The notes under the pieces: generated by a model
What the model saw: the letters and a program-made list of their open reading frames with translations, nothing else
Told to the model about the DNA's origin: nothing
Database searches by the model: none
Shown: positions 45,401-51,983 of the stretch, one piece after another
How positions within the stretch are numbered: position 1 is the stretch's first letter
Layout of the letters: each line of letters starts with the position of its first letter
Program-made: the position numbers and the translations under genes
Assembly: GCA_964613385.1 (NCBI GenBank)
Contig: CAZTGZ010000015.1
Coordinates: forward strand, 1 to 62,732
DNA length: 62,732 bases
Source: CAZTGZ01 sp964613385
Lineage (GTDB): Bacteria > Bacteroidota > Bacteroidia > NS11-12g > UBA9320
Reading direction: 5' to 3'

Positions 45401-47530
45401 AATGGAGGAGCAACCTGGTCTAATATTAGCAGCACCGCTTCTACCCATACTTATACCAACCTGAGCAAAACCACTCAATATAGAGTGTTAGTTCAGAGCG
45501 GAGCTTGTGCACCTGCTTATTCTTCAGTGGTAACTATAACCGTGAATGAATTGCCAGTTGCTACAATCACCGGTGGATCTAAGTCAATCTGTGAAGGTTC
45601 TAGCACTTGGGTATTGTATAGTGTAGCTAATGTAAGCAGTACTCAAACCTGGGAAATCACTTACCTGGAAGGTTCAGTAACCAAAACTTTAACTGGTACA
45701 GGACCTAAGTCAAGTGATACATTGTTTACTTCAGTACTTGTACAGACTACGGATATTACATTACAGTCTATCAGAATTACTTCTGGTGCTCCATTATGTT
45801 CTAACAACAGTCTTGTTAACAATGCTACTGCAACTATCACAGTAATTGAGAACCCATTGGTTACAATTACAAGCTATCCTTCTAATGTATGTAAAGGAGA
45901 CAATCCTGCCATCACTGTAACTGTAAGCCGTGTGAGATCTACTCAGTCTTGGGTACTCTTGTATCGTGTGAACAATGGTTCTAACCAAACAACTACAGGT
46001 GTTGGATCAGGTTCATTTACATTCAACATTGGAATTTTGAATAATGAAGGTCCTAACGGAGTGAGATTTGTATCTATTACAAATACAGGATCTACTCCAA
46101 ACTGTACAAGCCCATTGACAGATTCAATTACTATAATGGTTGACTCTACTTCATTGGGTGGTACATTGACAGGACCTAGCAGAGTATGTAAAGGAAATGG
46201 TGGTACATTGTCATTGAGCGGTTTCAGAGGAAACATTGAGAAATGGCAGTATTCAACAGATGGTACCAACTATTTCGATATTGCTAATACAGCAAATACT
46301 TATAGCTTCTCTAACCTTACTGTAAGAACTTGGTTCAGAGTAATAGTTAAGAATGGAGCTTGTCCTAGTGCGTTCTCAAATGCGTTTATCGTAGATATTC
46401 AGGAATTGCCTACAGTATCTATTGCTAATCCAACTCAGACAATTTGTTCAGGATCAGGAGCTACGCTTAACCTGAGCATTGGTAACCTTTCTTCAACAGA
46501 TACTTGGACCATTAACTACAAAGAAAATGGAACATCTAAGACTGTATCAGGAACCGGAACCAGCCTGGCTTGGAACGTAGGTCCATTTACAACTACAACT
46601 ACAATTGAGTTGACCGGAATTACACAGACTAATGGTTTAGGATGTAGCAATACACTGAATGAGAAAGCGGTGATTACTGTTCTTCAGAATCCTATCGCTA
46701 CCATCAGCAACTATCCTGATTCATTGTGTATCGGTACTCTGGTAACATTCAGAGTAGATGTGAGCAATGTACGTACAACTGATCCATGGACATTGAACTT
46801 TGAAGTGAATGGTGTAGGTGGTATCAGAACCGGTACCGGCCCAGGTTCATTCAATGTGTCTACAGGTATCGGAGCTACTCCAACTACAACAACCGTTAAA
46901 CTGACAAATATTGCGATTACTGCAACTCCATTCTGTACCAGAGTGTTGACTGACTCAGTAAGAATAACTGTAACTCCTGCTTCTGTGGGTGGTACAATTA
47001 CTCCGTCAGCTTCAACAGGTTGTTATGGATCTGCATCCGGAACATTGACATTAAATGGTAATGTAGGTGCAATTCAAGCTTGGGAATATAGTACAGATGG
47101 CGGTGCTACCTGGACTACAACCGGTAACAAGTTGACAACCCTGAACTATACCAACCTGACAACTACTACTATTTATAGAGTATTTGTGAAGAGTGGCCCA
47201 TGCTCAGGAGCATATTCAACTACTGCTACCATTACGGTTATACCATTGCCACAAGCCATAGTATTTGGAGCTCCAAGAGTATGTCCAAATCAAGGTGCAA
47301 GATTTGATGTGACTGTATCAAGCGTAGGAACTACTGATAACTGGACTGTTCGCTATACCGTAAACGGTGGTGCTACTCAGTCAGTAACAGGAACCGGACC
47401 TGGCACGAAGTCAATCATAACTGCAGGATTCACTTATCCAAATAGCATTGTTGTTAAAATAGTGAATGCTGAGAATACTACCTATGGTTGTGTGAATAAC
47501 GCAATTGTAAGTCAGGCTGAAGGTAAAGTT
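38960..47530 (+). repeat. Three-module super-repeat in the adhesin, about ten copies
   Basis: Three Ig-like modules recur in fixed order: A (x-A-T-I or x-A-T-L ... P-S-x-L-C-x-G-S), B (A-G-T/V-I ... V-C-K-G-G, with W-Q-S-R or W-E-Y-S) and C (L-P-x-A-x-I ... T-I-C-A-G). I count ten A-B-C sets. Equivalent points at 39877, 40768 and 41641 give periods of 891 and 873 bp; the next period is 787 bp, or 876 bp with the missing 89 bp restored. Copies between about 40.8 and 42.9 kb are the most alike in DNA sequence. Boundaries are approximate. Confidence 0.75.
42417..42427 (+). other. Deletion junction causing the frame break in the adhesin
   Basis: The preceding repeat copy reads GTCA at 41541-41544 and AATGAAC at 41634-41640, with 89 bp between them (41545-41633). 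Here GTCA (42417-42420) is joined directly to AATGAAC (42421-42427). A CAA microhomology is present at the join. Because 89 is not a multiple of three, the frame shifts; adding 89 bp restores a repeat length of 876 bp and one continuous frame. Confidence 0.88.
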
Positions 47531-49285
47531 ACTCCTAATCCAACGCCTTCATTCACCGCTGTGAATGCATGTGCTGACACTTTGGTTGTATTTACCAATA
47601 CTTCAACCATTGCTGAAGGTAACATCGGAGGCTTTAAGTGGTACTTTGGTGATGGAGACTCATCATCTGCAACCAACCCAACTCATGCTTATAAGAACCC
47701 AGGTTCTTATAATGTAAGATTGGTTGCTACTTCTGACAACTCTTGTACAAGTGAAATCAGCAGAAGTATCACAGTATTTGCTAACCCAATTGCTAACTTC
47801 AGTACAACTAACGCTTGCTTGAACGTGAATGCTTCATTCACAGATGCTTCTACAGTATCTACAGGTAGCATCACTTCTTGGAGATGGGATTTCGGTGACG
47901 GAAACACTTCTACCTTGCAGAACCCTACTTACAGATATAGTGGAGCAGGTACTTACCTGGTAACTTTGACTGTAACAACCAATAATGGATGTCAGTCTAG
48001 TGTTACTAAGTCAATAACCGTGTACACTTTACCTGAAGCCAATTTCGTAGCACAACCTGTTTGTCAGAATGCTGCTATGAAGTTTGTTAATGCTTCTGCC
48101 ATAGGTGCAGGAACTATGACTTACGAGTGGGATTTCGCTGGTCAGGGTACTTCTACTCAGAAAGATCCTAGCTTCACATTCACAGGATTCGGTTCATTCA
48201 ATATCAGATTGATTGCAACCAGCAACTTTGGATGTAAGGATACCATCGTAAGAGATGTGACTGTTAATCCAAACCCGGTTGCTTCATTTACCGTAGCACC
48301 AAGATGTATCGGTGATACTTCTAACTTCGTGAATACTTCTTCCGTAGCTAGTGGTTCTATCAACGAATACTACTGGAATTTTGGTGATACTACTTTCAGC
48401 GGATTGAGTAATCCTTCTCACCAGTATGCTTATCCAAAAACATTCAACGTGAGTCTGAGAGTGGTGACCGATAAAGGTTGTGAAAACACCGGAACTGGAA
48501 ATGCAGATGTACTTGCTCTGCCAGATGTTCAATTGACAGCTGGTGGCCCAACAAGCTTCTGCTTCGGTGACAGTGTTACATTATCTGCTAACCCAAGCGC
48601 CAGAACTTACAACTGGACATGGACCGGTGGTTCTTCAACCCTCGGTAGCATCGTGGCCAAAACAAATGGATGGCATAAGGTTAGAATTACCAGTGCACCG
48701 ATAGGATGTGCGAACGAAGACAGCATCTTCATTACTGTTTGGTCATTGCCAAATGCTAATGCATGGCCAGCTGACAAAGTAACTCAGAACAGAGACACTA
48801 TCAACAGAGGTGAATCTATCCAGTTACATGCGAGCGGTGGTGAAGTTTACAGCTGGACTCCTATAGACTTCCTTTCAAACGCAGGTATCGCTGATCCAAT
48901 GGCTGAAAGAATGGATAAGACTACTGAATATGTGGTTCTTGTTACAGATAGCAATGGATGTAAGAATACCGATACCGTTACCATCGTAGTAATCGACAAC
49001 TTCAAGTTGGTAGTTTACAACGTGGTGACTCCAAACGGTGATGGTTACAACGATCGTTGGTTCATCGAGAATATCTGGGCATACCCAGAAGCTGAAGTGG
49101 TTATCGTTAACCGTTACGGTATGGAAGTGTTCAGAAAAACAGGTTATGATAACTTAACCGGATGGGATGGAACATATGAAGGTAAAGAGTTGCCAGATGG
49201 TGCATACTATTACGTCATCACAAGTCCTAAATTCCCAGACACCGTGTACAAAGGGGCTATTAACCTGATTAGAAATAAAAATTAA
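42422..49285 (+). CDS. Giant SprB-like adhesin, C-terminal part with PKD domains and type B sorting signal
   Basis: The continuation of the adhesin in a shifted frame; the apparent start MNPTATLTTVPSRLC is an internal repeat sequence and not a real start. It holds about 18 more Ig-like modules, then four PKD domains (motifs WYFGDGDSS, WRWDFGDGNTS, YEWDFAGQGTS and YYWNFGDTTFS), two further Ig-like segments, and a C-terminal gliding-motility sorting domain (YNVVTPNGDGYNDRWFIEN, VIVNRYGMEVF, WDGTYEGKELPDGAYYYVI). That last domain is the type B signal recognised by type IX secretion, which commonly depends on a partner of the PorP/SprF family, encoded next. With the 89 bp restored, the whole protein would have 5,975 residues. 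Confidence 0.87.
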   Translation: MNPTATLTTVPSRLCHGSTVTFTLNVSSVNTTDSWTIWYNLDGTAQTPLTGTGGGNFTFTTGSTVTAPSDVLRLDSIRNNSTQDKCITTLSDSRTISVDSTTIAGTIGIDTIVCKGGSGFVFESAPGVGSIVKWQSRVKGNTAWTDINNTANTIYFFNLNDTTEYRAIYKSGLCSEAGSNVITASPRPLPLATIATQPATDTICAGQTATLTVTVMNVVSGQNFSITYLEGTVSKTFTGTGSGTFNLTTGALSTTSDVVLQSITTTSGVICASSLTNVAKATVTVIDLPFATVTSGPDSICQGSSITFTVNVSNVKAGNTWRLIYDLESDADTITGTGPGNFTHTDNDPNTATSAIITLKEIMNTGTPHGCLTTNTDDWEIYIFKPTVAGKIEAADTICKGGNTSVKEVTGTIKEGNIIRWESRTASQSTFTQISNTSLKLDIINLQETSYYRAIYKNGRCDTAISNVIEIVVRELPVATISGSATICAGDSTDLTINVTNVASGQKWVVTYLEGVTTKTVEGLGSGSFTLKVGNFITNTDVTLQQIKTVTMTPQCTNNNLTNNATATVFVNQRPYATIDTVSTRICQNSKGSVVVSVSNVRSNDSWTLTYTVGTSSGLTFTGVGPGTFTITTPTLSNPGYVPVILTRILNNTTTCDSILTTQFDSILVDATTDPGFISGDTTVCNGSNMGVITQNTGNGSIVRWEYSENNGATWTTITGTSSTYTFTNLTKTTLFRTVRRNGTCSEATQATPVKVTIRELPVATISGSQTICAGQTATLVVSATNTYSEGWNVVYLEGTMIDTLKVSAPLTSQSLVTKVLNTTTDITLKKIYLTSGLPQCVNDNLTNNATATVNVNQLPVATIVTTPDSLCTGSTATVKISVNNVRTGETWKVYWSINGGAADSATGIGAGSFNITTAALTANPSVVKLTRIDNTTTGCFSILNDSRSIIISPTTLGGTLSADATVCKDNNSGTLILGADARGVVVRWEYSENGGATWSNISSTASTHTYTNLSKTTQYRVLVQSGACAPAYSSVVTITVNELPVATITGGSKSICEGSSTWVLYSVANVSSTQTWEITYLEGSVTKTLTGTGPKSSDTLFTSVLVQTTDITLQSIRITSGAPLCSNNSLVNNATATITVIENPLVTITSYPSNVCKGDNPAITVTVSRVRSTQSWVLLYRVNNGSNQTTTGVGSGSFTFNIGILNNEGPNGVRFVSITNTGSTPNCTSPLTDSITIMVDSTSLGGTLTGPSRVCKGNGGTLSLSGFRGNIEKWQYSTDGTNYFDIANTANTYSFSNLTVRTWFRVIVKNGACPSAFSNAFIVDIQELPTVSIANPTQTICSGSGATLNLSIGNLSSTDTWTINYKENGTSKTVSGTGTSLAWNVGPFTTTTTIELTGITQTNGLGCSNTLNEKAVITVLQNPIATISNYPDSLCIGTLVTFRVDVSNVRTTDPWTLNFEVNGVGGIRTGTGPGSFNVSTGIGATPTTTTVKLTNIAITATPFCTRVLTDSVRITVTPASVGGTITPSASTGCYGSASGTLTLNGNVGAIQAWEYSTDGGATWTTTGNKLTTLNYTNLTTTTIYRVFVKSGPCSGAYSTTATITVIPLPQAIVFGAPRVCPNQGARFDVTVSSVGTTDNWTVRYTVNGGATQSVTGTGPGTKSIITAGFTYPNSIVVKIVNAENTTYGCVNNAIVSQAEGKVTPNPTPSFTAVNACADTLVVFTNTSTIAEGNIGGFKWYFGDGDSSSATNPTHAYKNPGSYNVRLVATSDNSCTSEISRSITVFANPIANFSTTNACLNVNASFTDASTVSTGSITSWRWDFGDGNTSTLQNPTYRYSGAGTYLVTLTVTTNNGCQSSVTKSITVYTLPEANFVAQPVCQNAAMKFVNASAIGAGTMTYEWDFAGQGTSTQKDPSFTFTGFGSFNIRLIATSNFGCKDTIVRDVTVNPNPVASFTVAPRCIGDTSNFVNTSSVASGSINEYYWNFGDTTFSGLSNPSHQYAYPKTFNVSLRVVTDKGCENTGTGNADVLALPDVQLTAGGPTSFCFGDSVTLSANPSARTYNWTWTGGSSTLGSIVAKTNGWHKVRITSAPIGCANEDSIFITVWSLPNANAWPADKVTQNRDTINRGESIQLHASGGEVYSWTPIDFLSNAGIADPMAERMDKTTEYVVLVTDSNGCKNTDTVTIVVIDNFKLVVYNVVTPNGDGYNDRWFIENIWAYPEAEVVIVNRYGMEVFRKTGYDNLTGWDGTYEGKELPDGAYYYVITSPKFPDTVYKGAINLIRNKN

Positions 49286-49307
49286 TATTTAACGTTAAGA
49301 CCAATAA

Positions 49308-50801
49308 ATGAGCATTAAAATGAAAAAAATTGCATCACTCATTGCGGTTGTAGTTATTGGAATCACGGGTACCTTCGCACAGCAGGTACCCTTGATGAGC
49401 CACTATTACTATAACAAGTTTCTGTACAACCCCGCCTTAGCTGGTGCACAGAGTTACGGTCAGGCATACCTGATTAATCGTAACCAATGGAACAGCATAC
49501 CTGGCGCGCCTACGACCAAAGCCATTACCATGGATGGTCCAATGCGCAAAAAGAACATAGGTATTGGTTTGGGTTTGTTCAGAGATGAAGCAGGTCAGTT
49601 TAATATTACCGGTGGACAGATTGCGTATCGCTATGGAATTAATTTTTCAGAAGATCAGATTCTGTCTTTTGGTATGGCACTGGGATTTTTGGACAATAGA
49701 ATCGATTTTAATAAGATCGTTGCTAAAGATGTATTAGATCCTGTTATTTTGAATTCATATCAGAATGCAACTGGATTTGATGCGAATATTGGTGTCAACT
49801 ATGCCTGGAAAAAACTGAATGTTGGTTTCTCTGTTCCTCAGGTTATTGGAAATGAATTGTCTTACAAAGCTCTGTCCAATCCTACTGCGGGAGACGTTAT
49901 TTACGGTTTAACCAGACATTTTATCATCAACGCCAATTACGATTGGAATATTAAAGATCAAGGTAAGTGGTATTTGGAACCAACAGTTCTTGTGAGAGCG
50001 ACTCCGGGAGCTCCTTTACAGGTGGATGTAAATGCCATGTTCAGCTATATGCATAAGTATTGGATTGGCGCTATGTACAGAAGTCTGTATGCAGCAACTT
50101 TCTCAGGAGGTTTGAAAATAGCTGATCAGTTTGTTGTTGGGTACGCTTATGATATGGCGGTTAATACTCAAAAGCAATATCTGAAAGGTGCCCATGAGGT
50201 AATATTGGGTTACCAATTTGGAGGTAAGCAATCTGATGATCCTGAAATCAAGAAGAAGTTTAAGGAGATTGATGAAAAAGTGAAAAAGAACGCTGACGAT
50301 ATCGATTCTGTTGGTAAAGAAGTGAAGAAGAACAAAGATGACATTAAGAAGAATACCGACGATATCGAGGATTCAGAAGATGAAATCGAAGGCATCAAGC
50401 AACGTTTGAACAAGTTCGAAGATTTCATGAAGACTATTGAAGAAGGTGGTGGCTTGTCTAAAGTAAACAAAGGTGATGTGTATTCATTTACTAACGTTTA
50501 TTTTGAAACCAATAAGTGGGATGTTTCTCCTGCAGCTGCAACTGAATTGGATAATCTTACAGAAGTGTTGAAGAAGAATCCATCGCTTCAAATCGAAGTA
50601 GCTGGTCACACCGATGAAAGAGGTTCTGATTCATACAATGCATGGTTATCTAATAAGCGCGCAACTGCTGTGAAGGATTATCTGTTGAAGAAAGGTGTTC
50701 CTTCTTCTCAGTTAACCGTGAAAGGTTACGGTGAGGGAGAAAAGTCTTCTGATGTACTTTCAGAAAACAGAAGAGTTGAATTTAAAGTATTGAATAAGTA
50801 A
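49308..50801 (+). CDS. PorP/SprF family protein fused to a coiled coil and an OmpA domain
   Basis: A 497-residue outer membrane protein. After a signal peptide (KKIASLIAVVVIGITGTFAQ) the PorP/SprF barrel begins with the family motif PLMSHYYYNKFLYNPALAGA and runs to about residue 303 (HEVILGYQFGG). Residues of about 309-385 are a charged coiled coil with recurring K-K-N-x-D-D-I units. The C-terminal 105 residues are an OmpA-like peptidoglycan-binding domain (FTNVYFETNKWDVSP, GHTDERGSDSYNAWLSNKRA, ENRRVEF). PorP/SprF proteins help secrete or anchor one dedicated adhesin. The 22-bp gap to the adhesin gene and the shared terminator indicate that pairing here. A second in-frame ATG at 49320 is an equally good start. 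Confidence 0.92.
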   Translation: MSIKMKKIASLIAVVVIGITGTFAQQVPLMSHYYYNKFLYNPALAGAQSYGQAYLINRNQWNSIPGAPTTKAITMDGPMRKKNIGIGLGLFRDEAGQFNITGGQIAYRYGINFSEDQILSFGMALGFLDNRIDFNKIVAKDVLDPVILNSYQNATGFDANIGVNYAWKKLNVGFSVPQVIGNELSYKALSNPTAGDVIYGLTRHFIINANYDWNIKDQGKWYLEPTVLVRATPGAPLQVDVNAMFSYMHKYWIGAMYRSLYAATFSGGLKIADQFVVGYAYDMAVNTQKQYLKGAHEVILGYQFGGKQSDDPEIKKKFKEIDEKVKKNADDIDSVGKEVKKNKDDIKKNTDDIEDSEDEIEGIKQRLNKFEDFMKTIEEGGGLSKVNKGDVYSFTNVYFETNKWDVSPAAATELDNLTEVLKKNPSLQIEVAGHTDERGSDSYNAWLSNKRATAVKDYLLKKGVPSSQLTVKGYGEGEKSSDVLSENRRVEFKVLNK

Positions 50802-50818
50802 TTGAACTTTCAATAATG

Positions 50819-50849
50819 AAAAGCCATCGGAAACGATGGCTTTTTTTTT
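50819..50849 (+). terminator. Intrinsic terminator of the adhesin operon
   Basis: A GC-containing stem AAGCCATCG / CGATGGCTT closed by a GAAA tetraloop (50830-50833) is followed by a run of nine T. It lies 18 bp after the stop of the PorP/SprF-OmpA gene and is the clearest terminator in the window. Confidence 0.92.
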
Positions 50850-50881
50850 GAACTTTTACCTCAAATGATTGTTTGGTTCAT

Positions 50882-51451
50882 ATGAACAGAATTTTTAAAA
50901 TTATTGGTGCGTATTTGTGCAGTCTGCTCAACCTGGGTTGTTCTTCGGCTCAGGATAGGCCTTCCGTGCCTCCAGTTTACAATTTCTATGACTTAAGCAT
51001 AAATTCCCTTGTTGGTGGTCAGAAAATTGAATTTAGCGCATTTAAAGGCAAAAAAATCCTTATCGTGAATGTGGCCTCTGCTTGTGGTTATACAAAGCAA
51101 TATGAAGATTTACAGAATCTATATGAGAAATATTCCGATTCTTTGATCATAATCGGATTCCCCTGTAATCAGTTTGGATTTCAGGAATCAGGCTCGGCAA
51201 CAGAAATTCAGGAATTTTGCAAGGTAAATTTTGGAGTTACATTCTTGTTAACAGAAAAAATAGACGTGAAAGGCAAAAATCAACATCCGGTTTTCCAATG
51301 GTTAACCAACAAGGAGCTCAATAAAGTCGGTAATTATGAGGTTAGTTGGAATTTTAATAAATTTCTGATATCCGAAAATGGAGCCTTGTTGGATTATTTC
51401 CCTTCAAAGGTTAATCCTTTGAGTGATGAAATACTCAATTACCTGAAGTAA
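50882..51451 (+). CDS. Glutathione peroxidase-type thiol peroxidase, lipoprotein
   Basis: A 189-residue peroxidase of the GPx family. The leader ends LLNLGCSS, a lipobox with Cys20 as lipid site, so it is probably anchored in the envelope. The catalytic tetrad is complete: Cys68 in NVASACGYT, Gln97 in FPCNQFGF, and Trp156-Asn157 in VSWNFNKF. Cys rather than selenocysteine is used, so thioredoxin is the probable reductant in practice. The ATG at 50882 is chosen; an in-frame TTG at 50873 lies in a -7-like box (ATTGTTTG, 50868-50875). It meets the converging DUF2147 gene without a gap. Confidence 0.9.
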   Translation: MNRIFKIIGAYLCSLLNLGCSSAQDRPSVPPVYNFYDLSINSLVGGQKIEFSAFKGKKILIVNVASACGYTKQYEDLQNLYEKYSDSLIIIGFPCNQFGFQESGSATEIQEFCKVNFGVTFLLTEKIDVKGKNQHPVFQWLTNKELNKVGNYEVSWNFNKFLISENGALLDYFPSKVNPLSDEILNYLK

Positions 51452-51913
51452 CTATTTAATGCGTGTCCATTCGGAAGTTCTTCCAATCCAGGACATTCCC
51501 ATCATATAGCCTCTCAGGTAAAGTACGTCAATATTGTTGTTTTCAAAGTAAACATAACTGTCGTAGGTTTTGCCACTTTTTGGGTCGTATATGGTTCCTC
51601 CTTCCCACTTCTTATCTTTTGCGTTATAGGCGAGGTTCATAACCAGTACCATGCCCAAACGCTCACGATCTCTGAGTTTTGGGTTTGGATTATTGATGTC
51701 TTTTTTAGGTTTTCCACTGGCATCATTGGGTTCTTTCATCCACTCAATCTTGCCCGCATATTTTCCATTTACGGCTTTAAATATTCTGATGTGAGCGTCT
51801 TTGTCCGCGGTAAGCCAAGTTCCAACTACATCACCTTCAGCAATATGCATGTGAGTAGGTTTAAAAGAACTGCTTATGAGAAATAGAGTGCAAAGGAGGA
51901 GAATTGCTTTCAT
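51452..51913 (-). CDS. DUF2147 domain exported protein
   Basis: A 153-residue protein with a signal peptide (about 1-18, LLLCTLFLISSSF). The body follows the DUF2147 pattern: VVGTWLTADKDAHIRIF at the start of a lipocalin-like fold, YAGKIEWMKEPND, and WEGGTIYDPKSGKTYDSYV, ending LYLRGYMMGMSWIGRTSEW. Its role is unknown; some relatives are annotated as fatty acid-binding or exported small proteins. A near-consensus -7 box (TATATTGG, minus strand 51938 to 51931) lies upstream. It is divergent from the ComM gene. Confidence 0.85.
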   Translation of the reverse strand: MKAILLLCTLFLISSSFKPTHMHIAEGDVVGTWLTADKDAHIRIFKAVNGKYAGKIEWMKEPNDASGKPKKDINNPNPKLRDRERLGMVLVMNLAYNAKDKKWEGGTIYDPKSGKTYDSYVYFENNNIDVLYLRGYMMGMSWIGRTSEWTRIK

Positions 51914-51971
51914 TTCGTTTTATTTTTATGCCAATATAACGAAATAATTCTCATACTGTGTTGGCAAAAGC

Positions 51972-51979
51972 GATTTTTG
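51972..51979 (+). promoter_or_regulatory. -7-like box for the comM gene, leaderless type
   Basis: GATTTTTG matches TAnnTTTG at all but the first position. It ends four bases before the ATG at 51984, the same arrangement as at other probable leaderless genes here. Confidence 0.4.
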
Positions 51980-51983
51980 TTAC

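Noticed and set aside
42422..49285. A separate second adhesin gene starting at ATG 42422
   Set aside because: The supposed start is the internal repeat sequence MNPTATLTTVPSRLC, identical to the preceding copy at 41636. There is no promoter or signal peptide. The frame joins the first part exactly when 89 bp are restored.
31447..49285. Long opposite-strand open frames within the adhesin (60-170 codons)
   Set aside because: They are shadows of the repetitive Thr/Ser/Asn/Val codons of the real gene, recur with the repeat period, and have no starts or promoters of their own.
31447..49285. CRISPR-like array because of the many repeats
   Set aside because: The period is about 400 or 875 bp, the repeats are coding and divergent, and there are no short identical repeats with unique spacers.
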